From positions 1 through 64,000 of IMG/VR virus record IMGVR_UViG_3300042298_003235: a stretch of 64,000 bases of DNA; one strand, written 5' to 3'. Positions 25,837 through 35,933 of the stretch are shown in pieces. The DNA comes from a virus. Positions within the stretch are counted from its first letter, which is position 1. Every line of letters begins with the position of its first letter. The translations under genes were made by a program, and so were the position numbers. The notes beneath the pieces are model-generated. The model searched no databases and was not told where the DNA came from. It saw only the letters and a program-made list of their open reading frames with translations.

Positions 25837-27436
25837 ATGGCATTTGATTTTAAAGAAAGTTTCACTATAGAGCTTCCTGAAATGAAAAAGGAAGACTTTA
25901 ATTTTTCAGAATCAAATTCATTGACCCATGGTCTAATAATTGAAGTAGCCGCAATCCACGAACGGACTAACTGGTAATTACAATAATTACTCAGCAGAAG
26001 AATTAGACAAAGCTTTACAGTCATGGGTTGAACCATACCCTAAGCCTATTATTTTAAATCACGACCTTAACACTGAGCCTATCGGCAGAGTAATGGCTGC
26101 AAAGATGGACCAAGAAGCAGATGGCTCTAAGTTCGTACGTTTGCAAATAGCTATCACAGATCCAGTAGCTGCTCAGAAAGTCATGGACAAAAGGTATCTA
26201 ACTGGCTCAGTAGGCGGAAGAGCCGGAAAAGCTATTTGCAGCATTAGCGGTGAAGACCTTGCTAAAGAAGACGCAAGCGGAAGACCAAAGATGTCTAAGT
26301 ATAAAAGAGGTCAAGTCTATAAGGGTAAAGTTGCCTACATAGAAATGCAAGAGCTGTCGTTTAAAGAATACTCTTTTGTCAATCAGCCAGCAGACCAAAG
26401 ATCTAGCGTTAGAAGTAAGGCCCCATCTAGTGGTGATGTTAAAGTTAACGACTCAGACTGGGTAGCTAGAAGTTCTGCCTTTATCCTAAGTATGGATGAG
26501 GAAGAAGTGTATTCGGTCAGTGAAAGCAAGTCGCTTTTTACTGGCATGAAAAAGAAAGAATCGAGACCTGTGTACCTTCAGTTGAAGGGCGCTTTCTTGT
26601 CAGCTATGTCTGTTCAAGAGAGCGATAATTACATTATTAATGATAGTGCATTACTATCATCTAGGCAGGACTCAAAGAACAATGAGGAGAATTCTGAAAT
26701 GACCGTTCTTAAAGAAGAAGAAGACATCTTGGCCGTAGCTAATGAGCTCAGCGATGATTTGTCGTCGATAGCCGCTGACGCCTTAAACAAGGAAGAAGCT
26801 GCTGTTGAGCAAGAAGTAGTAGAAGCTGATTCAGAAGACACTGTTGCAACCCCAGAGGTTGTAGCTGATGCAGAAGAGTCTAAAGAGATTTCAGTTGAAG
26901 ACGCAGATAAGTCGGATGTGCAAGAAGAAGCTAAGTCCGAAAAAGCTGAAGAATCAACAGAAAATCCTGATGTAACTCAGGAAGAAGAAGTTCAACCAAT
27001 AGAAGATCAAGAGCTCAAAGACGAAACAACAGTCGATGCCGTTGAGCAAAATGATGATCTTTTAGCAAAGGTAGCTCTTCTTGAAGAAGAAAACAAAAAC
27101 CTTAAGTCGGCACTTCATAGGGTATTGTCGGAAAGAGTAGTCGATGCAAAGATTGCAGCCGGCGTTGAAGCAATTGAAAATAGAGATGAACTGATAAAAG
27201 ATCATTCACAAAGAACAGCAGCATCGCTCGCTGACTCTTTAAGAGATATTGCAAAAATGCCAGCTAAGAAAATTTCTAGCAATCAAGTACCAGAGATTAC
27301 AAGTGAAGCAGAAGGCTCGAAGGAAGAAGCTAATGTTCTCTCTCTTGAAAAAGAGACAGCAAAAGTAGAAATCCCAGAAGTCGATCTTGCAGAACAACTT
27401 TTCGTTGATGCCTTTATGGGCCGTCGTAAACTTTAA
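25837..27436 (+). CDS. Prohead protease fused to scaffold-like tail, about 532 aa, +1 shift
   Basis: ATG 25837 follows ACGGAGATAAC. 42 codons (ending VEVAAIHE) meet CGG at 25963; unshifted translation stops three codons later. In the +1 frame the HK97/U35-type protease continues: G-LTGNYNNYSAEELDKAL, catalytic His in IILNHD (about H75) and Ser in TGSVGG (about S124), then QELSFKEYSFVNQPAD. From about residue 240 the chain is an acidic Glu-rich coiled coil with a basic end (FMGRRKL), like a scaffold that the protease removes. Processes the capsid during maturation. The shift occurs before the catalytic domain, so no active protease forms without it. Confidence 0.9.
25963..25965 (+). other. +1 recoding site, in-frame CGG (site 7)
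   Basis: Context CAC GAA CGG ACT. Skipping C gives GGA, matching a Gly expected in the HEGLT.N region of prohead proteases. Zero frame ends three codons later. Confidence 0.9.
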
Positions 27437-27455
27437 TTAAACAAGGAGAATAAAA

Positions 27456-28217
27456 ATGTCATTAGCTAAATTTCGTAAAGTATATGCTAAAACCGGATCA
27501 GGAAGATTCGTAGTTTCTGAGGGTATTGCACCAGCAGCCTACATCCTTCCACACGTTGCTTTGCCAACGTGGTACCTTGACTCAGAAGATGATCGCTTTG
27601 AAATCGTAATTCCTAAGGGAACTATTCTTTCGGTTGTCGCTGATGCAAATGGTGATGCAAGATTCGTACCAGCTAACGGTAGTGCCGCTGACCAAACATG
27701 GGGCGATACCATTGCAAGCTGGGATCCAACAAACGCTGCAACGCCTGCATATAGCAGTGGTTCAGTAGATACAGCAGTCACTGTAGCGACACTGTCAACA
27801 CCAGTCGGTGTTGCTCAGTACGATCTCTACAGACCATTTGATAAGGGCACTTCACAGGGCGCAGGTTTCATTACCCACGGCTATGTAGAGTATCCAATTA
27901 TCGGTGGAATCAACTCAAATGTGGAAGTAGGTTCTTTGATTAGAGCTGACCACATGGGTCGCCCAGTAACGTTAACCACGGCACTGTGCGGTACAAATCC
28001 TTACCTCCAGGTGGGTAAGGTTATTGAAGTAGAAAAGTTTGCAACCAACTTTGATGATGGTCTGCTTTCCTACATGCAATTGCCATCGGATCCTGGTGCT
28101 CTTAAGACCGTATTTGAGGTCACTAAGGCAGGCACCTATCAGGGCAAACTGGGCATCCGCTCAAACCTGGATGTAACAAATGTACTTGGCGCATTCCGTG
28201 TCAATCTTACACTGTAA
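27456..28217 (+). CDS. Probable capsid decoration or head-stabilising protein, 253 aa
   Basis: Beta-rich protein placed exactly between protease and major capsid protein, where decoration or head-stabilising proteins usually lie. No cysteine cluster or enzyme motif. C-terminal KTVFEVTKAGTYQGKLGIRS looks like a beta strand pair. Codon use is visibly richer in C/G-ending codons than neighbours, as in the major capsid gene, suggesting high expression. ATG follows AAGGAGAATAAAA. Confidence 0.7.
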   Translation: MSLAKFRKVYAKTGSGRFVVSEGIAPAAYILPHVALPTWYLDSEDDRFEIVIPKGTILSVVADANGDARFVPANGSAADQTWGDTIASWDPTNAATPAYSSGSVDTAVTVATLSTPVGVAQYDLYRPFDKGTSQGAGFITHGYVEYPIIGGINSNVEVGSLIRADHMGRPVTLTTALCGTNPYLQVGKVIEVEKFATNFDDGLLSYMQLPSDPGALKTVFEVTKAGTYQGKLGIRSNLDVTNVLGAFRVNLTL

Positions 28218-28259
28218 TAATAAACAAAAGAAAACACTAACAGGAGGAATAATCCTAAG

Positions 28260-29318
28260 ATGAGTAAATCAATCCAAGAGCTCCTCTCGGGTCTCCCAGC
28301 TTGGGAAACAGCATTAACTGAGGACGGTTATCTCGATAGAGATAATAGAGTAACTATTAGAGAAGCTTTTGCATCACCAGATGCAGCAGCCCTCTTTCCT
28401 AAGGTTATCTCACGTACATTGAAAGAAGCAGCAGAGCCACAATTGTTGGTAACGCCACTGCTTTCGACTGTACGCCTAGGTAAGGGACGCTCCTTGGAGT
28501 TCCCAGCAGTTAACGCAATCCAGGCAGCAGAGATCCCAGAAGGACAAGAATATCCAGAACAAGCTCTCGCTTTTGCGAAGCAAGTAGAAGGTAAAGTATC
28601 CAAGAAGGGTGTCAAGTTGGCTTTCACAGAGGAAGTCATCTCAGATTCACTTTGGGATATCGTTGGCCTGCATGTCCGTGCAGCTGGTCGCGCAATGGCT
28701 CGTTTGAAAGAGCAAATTGCGTTGAGCAGATTCAAGGATGCAGCAAGCATTGTTTTTGACAATGAGCATGCTTCATATGCCGATACAACCGGTCGTGGAA
28801 TTGATGGCGCAGCCAACAAGACCATTACATGGGATGATATTATCGACATGGCAGCTGTTCTTATGGCCGAAAATCATGTTCCAACAGACTTCATCTTGCA
28901 CCCACTTATGTGGTCAGTGTTCCTTAAGGACGCTATCTTCCACACCGGTGGTTCGGCAGCTGCAGTTAACACGAGTTGGGGATACCGTCCAGATTCAGCA
29001 GCAGGTGCTCTTAACAACACCGCTCCTATGGGTCTGAATGTTATCGTTTCTCCTTTCGTTAGCTTCACCGCAAAATCAGGTGGAACGCCAGCAATGTCTG
29101 ACCTCTTCTTGATCGACCGTAATGAAGTTGGAACACTTCTTGTAAAAGACGACATGAGCACCGATCAGTTCGATGATCCTTCACGCGACATCCGTCAAAT
29201 GAAGATGAAAGAGCGTTATGACATCGTAATGCTTGGTGACGGTGAGGGTATCACTGTTGCTAAGAACGTTAGACTTGCCCGTAACTACGAAGTACAAGTC
29301 ACAAACGAGATGGCATAA
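28260..29318 (+). CDS. Major capsid protein, HK97 fold, 352 aa
   Basis: Follows protease and decoration gene and precedes a strong terminator. The pattern fits HK97-type capsids: long N-terminal delta region (MSKSIQELLSGLPAW...), LFPKVISRTLKEAAEP, E-loop with EFPAVNAIQAAEIPEGQEY, spine helix SLWDIVGLHVRAAGRAMARLKEQ, and a P-domain with LHPLMWSVFLKD. The AGGAGGAATAATCCTAAG ribosome site is strong. Codons favour C/G endings, consistent with high expression. No in-frame CGG. Confidence 0.88.
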   Translation: MSKSIQELLSGLPAWETALTEDGYLDRDNRVTIREAFASPDAAALFPKVISRTLKEAAEPQLLVTPLLSTVRLGKGRSLEFPAVNAIQAAEIPEGQEYPEQALAFAKQVEGKVSKKGVKLAFTEEVISDSLWDIVGLHVRAAGRAMARLKEQIALSRFKDAASIVFDNEHASYADTTGRGIDGAANKTITWDDIIDMAAVLMAENHVPTDFILHPLMWSVFLKDAIFHTGGSAAAVNTSWGYRPDSAAGALNNTAPMGLNVIVSPFVSFTAKSGGTPAMSDLFLIDRNEVGTLLVKDDMSTDQFDDPSRDIRQMKMKERYDIVMLGDGEGITVAKNVRLARNYEVQVTNEMA

Positions 29319-29396
29319 TAAAAACCTTAGGATAGATATCGTTGTAGTTACGAAAAAACTATCCGTAATATACAGTGGCAACACTGTGGAAGAGTT

Positions 29397-29428
29397 GGGA
29401 GTGGCGTCAAGCCACTCCCTTCTTTTTT
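29397..29428 (+). terminator. Strong terminator after capsid gene
   Basis: Perfect nine-base stem GGGAGTGGC (29397-29405)/GCCACTCCC (29411-29419) followed by TTCTTTTTT. An upstream hairpin CAGTG-GCAA-CACTG (about 29373-29387) adds structure. It closes the head transcription unit. Confidence 0.9.
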
Positions 29429-29453
29429 GTACTACTTTTTTTATTATGATACT

Positions 29454-29464
29454 GTTACTATAAG
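29454..29464 (+). promoter_or_regulatory. GTTACTATA late-promoter-like motif, 5
   Basis: GTTACTATAAG, directly after the capsid terminator and 27 bases before the next ATG, so a promoter is needed here and this is the only candidate. Confidence 0.65.
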
Positions 29465-29490
29465 AACATGCCTGAAGACGGGAGAATAAA

Positions 29491-30279
29491 GTGGCTTTAA
29501 ATTTGATACAAAACGCCGCTGTTGGTCTTGGTACTGTTTCTATTAAATTTGGAAGAACTATAAAGATATCTTCTATTAAAAAAGAAAATATTATTGTTCA
29601 AACAACTTCTGCAACACCAACTGTTTTAAATGCACCGTTTAAAACTATTGATACATTAGCAGATTTTAACTCAATTTCTAGAACATTAAAGCTTCTTTGG
29701 AATGTGCAATTAGAGCCTGGCACTGAATACAGTATCAGATTAATTAATTTCTTTGATGCAGCAAATGAACCAATAGCAGAAGAACAAATAGTGTTTACTA
29801 CACTTGTTGGTGGCGCTACTCCGAACTCGAATGGAACAAATACATTCAATAGCGTTAATGAACCAACGTTAGTAGAGACTTTAATTGAAGATAAATCAAT
29901 TAGAGTTGATGCATTTAGTTCATATCAGATAATAGCAAAGAATCCTAATTTTTATATAAAATCCACTGATCCAGTTAATGGAGATTTTTATTTAGATAAT
30001 GATTATTCTGATGGAAGAATAAAAATAGTTTTTAGCGAGAGACCAGCTTCAAACTTTCTAAACAATACTTATTTTAAGGTACAAAAGAAAAAAGTGCAAA
30101 GACAACCATCAAGGTGGGAGAATGTATCGACACAAGTACTTATGCATTCTTGGAAGCCTGAAGTATACTTAGACTTTCCATCTCAAGATGTTACGCCTTC
30201 TTTCTTTGTTTCTGGTAAAGAATACTTCGAAACTGGATATAAATATAGAATTATAATATCTAAAGAAATTGGCGTTTAA
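29491..30279 (+). CDS. Ig-like structural protein, 262 aa
   Basis: Beta-sandwich-like sequence (LKLLWNVQLEPGTEYSIRLI then IAEEQIVFTT) resembling bacterial Ig-like (Big) repeats, followed by a second beta domain ending in YRIIISKEIGV. No enzyme motif. First gene after the capsid terminator, and part of the fibre/appendage unit; ends four bases into a shared region with the next gene's start. Confidence 0.65.
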   Translation: MALNLIQNAAVGLGTVSIKFGRTIKISSIKKENIIVQTTSATPTVLNAPFKTIDTLADFNSISRTLKLLWNVQLEPGTEYSIRLINFFDAANEPIAEEQIVFTTLVGGATPNSNGTNTFNSVNEPTLVETLIEDKSIRVDAFSSYQIIAKNPNFYIKSTDPVNGDFYLDNDYSDGRIKIVFSERPASNFLNNTYFKVQKKKVQRQPSRWENVSTQVLMHSWKPEVYLDFPSQDVTPSFFVSGKEYFETGYKYRIIISKEIGV

Positions 30280-30693
30280 ATGGCTAATTTTATTTATGGA
30301 AAAGCTAAACAGGCTTTGTTTAATGGGCAAATTAACTTTTCAGCAAATAATTATAAACTTCTTTTTATTAAAAGCTCTTTATATACTCCTTCTCAAAATT
30401 CTGATGAGTTCGTTTCTAATATTAATGTCAGTGCTATAGCCTATAGGACTGGTAATATTTCTAATATAACAAACACGCTTGGGGTAATAGATGCTGCAGA
30501 TATCACCGTAGATTCTTATTCTAGTGGTCCATTTGAAGCTGTGGTTTTGTACCAAGTAGGCTCAACAGATTCATCCTCTAGATTAGTTTTTTACATAGAT
30601 ACAGGAATTGGTCTGCCATATACACTCACTAATGAACAAGTACCAATTACTATAAATTGGAGCAACACTTTAACTAAAATAATGTCTTTATAG
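30280..30693 (+). CDS. Small appendage protein, 137 aa
   Basis: Begins MANFIYGKAKQALFNGQINF, a start seen in small phage virion proteins upstream of fibres; the rest is beta-rich. Starts at the base after the previous stop. Function unknown; probably part of the fibre base. Confidence 0.6.
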   Translation: MANFIYGKAKQALFNGQINFSANNYKLLFIKSSLYTPSQNSDEFVSNINVSAIAYRTGNISNITNTLGVIDAADITVDSYSSGPFEAVVLYQVGSTDSSSRLVFYIDTGIGLPYTLTNEQVPITINWSNTLTKIMSL

Positions 30694-30702
30694 GAGATAT
30701 AC

Positions 30703-31041
30703 GTGCCGATACAATACCCAGCATCTTTAGACAATTTCACGAACCCAAGCTCTACTGATATGTTGAACTCTGTCACCGTACCTCATCATACTCAGCATTC
30801 TAATCTAAACGATGCAGTAGAAGCAATAGAAGCAGAACTAGGAGTTAATCCTAGTAGTACTTTTTCTACAGTTGGCGCAAGGATTTTCGAAGCAGAAAGA
30901 CAAATCGCCGAACAATCGGTACTAAATGGTCTCACCGATGTTACTATAAGCTCAGTTGCTAGTGGTCAAGTTTTGCGCTATAACGGCTCGCAGTGGATCA
31001 ATTATGCAGAAAGCAATCTAGTCGATGGAGGAAATTTTTAA
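30703..31041 (+). CDS. Fibre-base protein, 112 aa, GTG start
   Basis: GTG start after AGGAGATATAC. Contains HHTQHSNLNDAVEAIEAELGVNPSSTFSTVG, a very common N-terminal segment of phage tail fibre and baseplate-attached proteins, then SVLNGLTDVTISSVASG which recurs in the fibre at 32528. Likely joins the fibre to the virion. The end is followed one base later by the 31042 gene. Confidence 0.75.
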   Translation: MPIQYPASLDNFTNPSSTDMLNSVTVPHHTQHSNLNDAVEAIEAELGVNPSSTFSTVGARIFEAERQIAEQSVLNGLTDVTISSVASGQVLRYNGSQWINYAESNLVDGGNF

Positions 31042-32505
31042 ATGGCTAACATTCTAAGAATTAGAAGAAGATCGGGATCTGGTGCCGCAGGTGCGCCGGA
31101 TAGTCTGGAAAATGCAGAGTTAGCTTTTAATGAAGCCGACAATACTCTTTATTACGGTAAAGGGACTAGCGGTGCCGGTGGTACAGCAACTAACGTAATT
31201 GCTATTGGAGGATACGGTTCTTATGCCACACTTGGAACTTCGCAAACAATAACTGGAGATAAAACTTTTTCTGGAGCTGTAATAGTCCCAACTCCAAGCG
31301 CAAATACACACGCAACTACTAAAACATATGTAGATAATTTAATTAGCAACTCAATTATAAATGCGTCGTTTACTGTTGCTGCAGATAGTGGATCTAGCCA
31401 AACAATTAACACAAGCAACACTCTTACTATATCTGGTGGAGTAGGTTTAACAAGCGTTGCTTCTATTACAGATACGGTAACTCTTAATTTAGATAACACT
31501 ACAGTAACAGCAGGATCATATGGGTCAACAACAAAGATACCTACATTTACAGTAGACGCACAAGGTCGTTTAACCGCTGCGTCTGAAGCAAATGTTGCAA
31601 CTGTTCTTTCTATAGCAGGTGGAACTGGAACTGATACAGTAGATCTTTTAAGTGATACTTTGACATTTACTGGCGGTACTGGTGTAGCTACATCTGTATC
31701 AAACAACGCAGTAACAATATCAATAGGTCAAACTGTAGCAACAACTAGTGGCGTAACTTTTGCTACTGTTACTACAACCGGAGATACATCAGTTGGTGGA
31801 AATCTTACAGTATCTGGAAACCTAACAGTAGATGGATCATTAACATCAATAAATTCAACAACTCTTACTGTAGATGATAAAAATATTGAACTGGCAAGCA
31901 CCGCTTCGCCAAGTGACGTTACTGCAGATGGTGCAGGAATCACAGTAAAAGGAAGTACAGACAAGACTTTTAATTGGGTAGATGCAACTGACGCCTGGAC
32001 TTCTTCTGAAAATTTAAATATAGCTACAGGAAAAGTATTCCAAGTTAATGGAGTAACCGTTCTTTCGGCAACAGGCTTGGGAAGTTCCGTGGTATCTTCT
32101 TCGCTTACAAGCGTTGGAACAATCGTTACAGGAGTATGGAATGGTTCTACAATAGCAATAGCTAACGGTGGAACTGGTTCAACAACTGCTTCAGATGCAC
32201 GCACGGCTCTTGGATTAGCTATAGGAACAGATGTTCAGGCTTACGACGCAGAGTTGGCAGCATTAGCTGGTCTTACGTCAGCTGCAGATAAGCTTCCTTA
32301 CTTTACTGGTTCTGGCACCGCTTCATTGGCTACGCTTACTACATTTGGAAGAAGCTTGATAGATGATGCAGACGCAGCAACAAGCCGTACAACATTAGGC
32401 CTTGGCACAATAGCAGTGCAAAATGCAAACAATGTGACTATAACTGGAGGCGCTGTTTCCAATATCACTATTGATAATGTTACTATCGACGGTGGAACAT
32501 TCTAA
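31042..32505 (+). CDS. Tail fibre protein, 487 aa
   Basis: N-terminus MANILRIRRRSGSGAAGAP and LENAELAFNEADNTLYYGKG is a fibre attachment segment also seen in the recoded gene 36373. The rest is Ser/Thr/Gly-rich repetitive beta, including a SGNLTVSGNLTVDGSLTSI-type segment and a VWNGSTIAIANGGTG segment typical of trimeric fibres. Shares long stretches with the 32528 and 39984 fibres. No in-frame CGG. Confidence 0.8.
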   Translation: MANILRIRRRSGSGAAGAPDSLENAELAFNEADNTLYYGKGTSGAGGTATNVIAIGGYGSYATLGTSQTITGDKTFSGAVIVPTPSANTHATTKTYVDNLISNSIINASFTVAADSGSSQTINTSNTLTISGGVGLTSVASITDTVTLNLDNTTVTAGSYGSTTKIPTFTVDAQGRLTAASEANVATVLSIAGGTGTDTVDLLSDTLTFTGGTGVATSVSNNAVTISIGQTVATTSGVTFATVTTTGDTSVGGNLTVSGNLTVDGSLTSINSTTLTVDDKNIELASTASPSDVTADGAGITVKGSTDKTFNWVDATDAWTSSENLNIATGKVFQVNGVTVLSATGLGSSVVSSSLTSVGTIVTGVWNGSTIAIANGGTGSTTASDARTALGLAIGTDVQAYDAELAALAGLTSAADKLPYFTGSGTASLATLTTFGRSLIDDADAATSRTTLGLGTIAVQNANNVTITGGAVSNITIDNVTIDGGTF

Positions 32506-32527
32506 ATAAATCTTGAAAGAGGACTAA

Positions 32528-35500
32528 ATGACTACACCTTCAATAACGCAAGGCCAATTTGCCATTGATCCAAGCACTGGAGTTTTATATTATAAAAACG
32601 CAGTAGGCACATTAGTACAATCATCACTGTCTTGGCAGCATGTGAGCAACACTGCTATATCTACAGATGATAGTATTACAGTTTCTGGAAGTATGGTTAT
32701 TGCCGGCAACTTGACGGTCAATGGCACAACAGTTACATTAAATACAGAAACTACAGTCATAGAAGACAATATAATTCTATTGAATTCTGGAGTTACAACA
32801 AGTCCTACATTGAATGCAGGCATTGAAGTCGAACGCGGAACTTCCGCTAATGTTTCTATTATTTGGGATGAAAGTAACGATAGATGGACTTTCACCAATG
32901 ATGGAACAACTTATCATAACTTCTTATTAACAACTGCAAACATTACAGGAACCTCTGCTGCATGGGCTACTGCAAGGACTATAACATTAGCTGGAGATTT
33001 ATCAGGTAGCGTTTCATTAGATGGAACTTCTAACGTAACTTTGTCGGCTACACTCCAAGCAGCAGCAGTCGCCAATAAAGCTAACATAGCTTCTCCAACA
33101 TTTACCGGAACAGTTACGATTCCTGCTGGAGCAGTTATCTCTGGCTATGCAACACTGGCGAACCCAACCTTTACTGGAACAGTTGCAGGTGTGACAAAAG
33201 CTATGGTTGGTCTAGGAGACGTCGACAATACATCAGATGCTGGGAAGCCAGTTTCTACAGCACAACAAACTGCTCTTAACCTTAAATCTAATATAGCATC
33301 TCCAACATTTACTGGAACCGTGACTATCCCTGCTGGAGCAGTTATCTCTGGTTATGCGACACTAGCTAACCCAACCTTCACTGGAACAGTTGCTGGCATT
33401 ACAAAATCTATGGTTGGCCTAGGCGACGTTGACAATACAACGGATGCAGCCAAGCCAGTTTCTACAGCTCAACAAACAGCTCTTGACCTTAAATCCAATA
33501 TAGCTTCTCCAACATTCACTGGTACTGTAACTATTCCTGCTGGAGCATCTATTTCTGGTTTTGCTACATTAGCAAGTCCAGCGCTAACGGGTGTACCAAC
33601 TGCACCTACTGCAGCCGCAAATACTAATACTACGCAAATAGCAACTACGGCTTTTGTGCAGGCTGAATTAACTGAGCTTTTGGGCGGAGCAGGAACTGCT
33701 TTTGATACACTCAAAGAGCTAGAAGATTTACTCACCAGCGGTGGATCAACGGTAACTAGTTTAATTACTGAAGTTAACACAAAAGCGCCAAAAGGCAGTC
33801 CAACATTTACTGGTACCGTAACTATACCTACTCTTTTAGTTGACGGGATAGAAGTCGATACAACAGGGGCAACTGTTGGTCAAGTTCTAAAATATGATGG
33901 TACTAAGTTTATTCCATCACAAGATAACGTTGCTAGCGCTGGGGCATTAACTCTATCAGATCTTTCAAACGTATTAATTACAAGCGTTCAAGATGGTTCT
34001 GTTCTTTCTTATAGCAGTGCTAGTTCAAAATGGGTAAACGCTCCATTGAGCTTAGGCTTAGATGGACTGTCTGACGTTTCCGTTACTTCAGTTGCTAATA
34101 AAGAAGTTATCATTTATGATGCTGGCAGCAGTGTATTTAGAAACGCAAGAATAGGCATATCAGATATAGTAAGTTTTAATATAACAAGTCTTGCCAATAA
34201 TGATCACTTGAGATGGGATTCAGCTTCAGACAAATGGGTTAATATACCAGTAGACGGTATGATGACATTTAACCAACTTAGCGATGTGACTACAACAAGC
34301 GTAGCAAGTGATCAATTCGTAAAATGGAATGGCACTGCTTGGGTCAACTCTACAGTTTCACCAGTTATTACCCTTGGTGGAGATTTAACTGGTTCGGTCA
34401 CCTTAACTGATCTTGGTAGCGCAACACTGACTGCAACTATAGCTGCAAACTCGGTTAGCTTGGGTACCGATACAACAGGCGATTATGTAGCAACAATCAC
34501 TGGTGGCACTGGAGTTACATCAACAGCCTCTACTTCAGGAGAAGGCACAACTCATACTCTTTCTATTGGACAAGAAGTTGGAACAAACGCAAATGTTAGC
34601 TTTAATAATATTAGCGCTGCAGGCGATATATTCTTGGGATCAAATGCAGCCACATTTGCTGGGACTCTTACTAATCCAACTTTAGTAGTTCAAGCCAATC
34701 ATACTGATTATTCTCAGATAGCTTTTAGAAATACCGGCACAAGCCCAGATTCTTCTACTGACATCATAGCTTATTGCGACACTGGTACAGATGCAAGCGG
34801 TTGGATAGATATGGGAGTAACATCTAGTAACTTCTCCGACCCAGCATTCACTATTACTGGAGCCCATGATGGCTACATATTCTATGAAGCCAAAGCCAAT
34901 ACAACAGGTAGTGGTAATTTAGTTTTTGCAACTGGAGCAAATGGAACCCATAACCATATAGTATTTGCTGCTGGTGGATTGTCCTCGGACAACACCCAAA
35001 TGACAATATTCCCAGATGTTAATGTTCATATAGAAATACCAACTCCTTCAACAAGTCCATCAACTGGAGCACTTACTGTTGTTGGTGGAGTTGGTATCCA
35101 AGGAAACTTAAACATTGCAGGAAACGTTAACATACAAGGAACAATAGCCTTTGGTGGTGGTGGTACAACCGTAGAAACCGCAAACCTTTCAGTAACTGAT
35201 CCTTTTATTTTCTTAGCAAATGCAAATACTAGCGACATACTCGACTCTGGTTTTGTCACAGCATATAAAAATAGCGATGCTACACCAAGCACTAGGTACT
35301 CTGGTATAGTCAGAGACGCATCAGACGGCGTCTTTAAAATATTTACATCAGCAACAACAAAGCCATCTTCAACAGTAAACTTCTCTGAAGCAGGATTAGC
35401 CTACGCTTCGCTAAAGGCAAATAACGTAACTGCTGAGTCTTTAGTTTCAAATAGCGGAATAACACTCGCTGCAGGCAATTCTATTACAATTGGTTCAACA

Positions 35501-35932
35501 CAAGTTTTAACCGCAAATACCTACGTTGGTCAAGCAGCTTCCGTTGTTAACGGAGTTTATACTACCGATACGGCTACGGTAACTCCTACCATGTTAGCAA
35601 CTGGCCCAGCTAGATCTGGATTTAGGTCAGAGATTAATGCTCAAACAGGAACTTCATATACTTTAGTCCTTGAGGACCTAGCTAAACTGATTACCATGGA
35701 TAATAGCAGCCCTATGACATTAACAGTGCCAGAAAATGCATCTGTTGCCTTTGCTGTAGGTGACAAGATTGACATTCTTAGAAAGGGGGCAGGTACTTTA
35801 ACTATTGCAGGTACTGGGTCTGCTTCCGTCAATGCAACTCCAGGTTTGAAGTTGCGCGCACAGTGGTCATCTGCTACACTTGTCAAGTTAGCAACAAATA
35901 CTTGGGTTTTAATAGGAGACTTGGCAGCATAA
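32528..35932 (+). CDS. Long tail fibre, 1134 aa
   Basis: Starts MTTPSITQGQFAIDPSTGVL. Contains 69-residue tandem units (SPTFTGTVTIPAGAVISGYA; see repeat 33089-33709), LSDVTTTSVASDQFVKWN-type repeats, and a C-terminal knob ending LKLRAQWSSATLVKLATNTW and IGDLAA. The same knob sequence ends the 39984 fibre, so the two are paralogous or recombining. Probably mediates receptor binding. Followed two bases later by a PASTA-(F/Y)FPP gene. Confidence 0.85.
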   Translation: MTTPSITQGQFAIDPSTGVLYYKNAVGTLVQSSLSWQHVSNTAISTDDSITVSGSMVIAGNLTVNGTTVTLNTETTVIEDNIILLNSGVTTSPTLNAGIEVERGTSANVSIIWDESNDRWTFTNDGTTYHNFLLTTANITGTSAAWATARTITLAGDLSGSVSLDGTSNVTLSATLQAAAVANKANIASPTFTGTVTIPAGAVISGYATLANPTFTGTVAGVTKAMVGLGDVDNTSDAGKPVSTAQQTALNLKSNIASPTFTGTVTIPAGAVISGYATLANPTFTGTVAGITKSMVGLGDVDNTTDAAKPVSTAQQTALDLKSNIASPTFTGTVTIPAGASISGFATLASPALTGVPTAPTAAANTNTTQIATTAFVQAELTELLGGAGTAFDTLKELEDLLTSGGSTVTSLITEVNTKAPKGSPTFTGTVTIPTLLVDGIEVDTTGATVGQVLKYDGTKFIPSQDNVASAGALTLSDLSNVLITSVQDGSVLSYSSASSKWVNAPLSLGLDGLSDVSVTSVANKEVIIYDAGSSVFRNARIGISDIVSFNITSLANNDHLRWDSASDKWVNIPVDGMMTFNQLSDVTTTSVASDQFVKWNGTAWVNSTVSPVITLGGDLTGSVTLTDLGSATLTATIAANSVSLGTDTTGDYVATITGGTGVTSTASTSGEGTTHTLSIGQEVGTNANVSFNNISAAGDIFLGSNAATFAGTLTNPTLVVQANHTDYSQIAFRNTGTSPDSSTDIIAYCDTGTDASGWIDMGVTSSNFSDPAFTITGAHDGYIFYEAKANTTGSGNLVFATGANGTHNHIVFAAGGLSSDNTQMTIFPDVNVHIEIPTPSTSPSTGALTVVGGVGIQGNLNIAGNVNIQGTIAFGGGGTTVETANLSVTDPFIFLANANTSDILDSGFVTAYKNSDATPSTRYSGIVRDASDGVFKIFTSATTKPSSTVNFSEAGLAYASLKANNVTAESLVSNSGITLAAGNSITIGSTQVLTANTYVGQAASVVNGVYTTDTATVTPTMLATGPARSGFRSEINAQTGTSYTLVLEDLAKLITMDNSSPMTLTVPENASVAFAVGDKIDILRKGAGTLTIAGTGSASVNATPGLKLRAQWSSATLVKLATNTWVLIGDLAA
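33089..33709 (+). repeat. 207-bp tandem repeats in fibre gene
   Basis: Units begin at 33089, 33296 and 33503 (207 bases, 69 residues); the third diverges in its second half. Units carry SPTFTGTVTIPAGA and MVGLGDVDNT-type sequence. Homologous units recur in the 39984 gene. Confidence 0.85.
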
Positions 35933-35933
35933 T

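Noticed and set aside
33089-33709. CRISPR-like or mobile repeat
   Set aside because: The repeats are 207-base in-frame protein repeats within a fibre gene, with no spacers.
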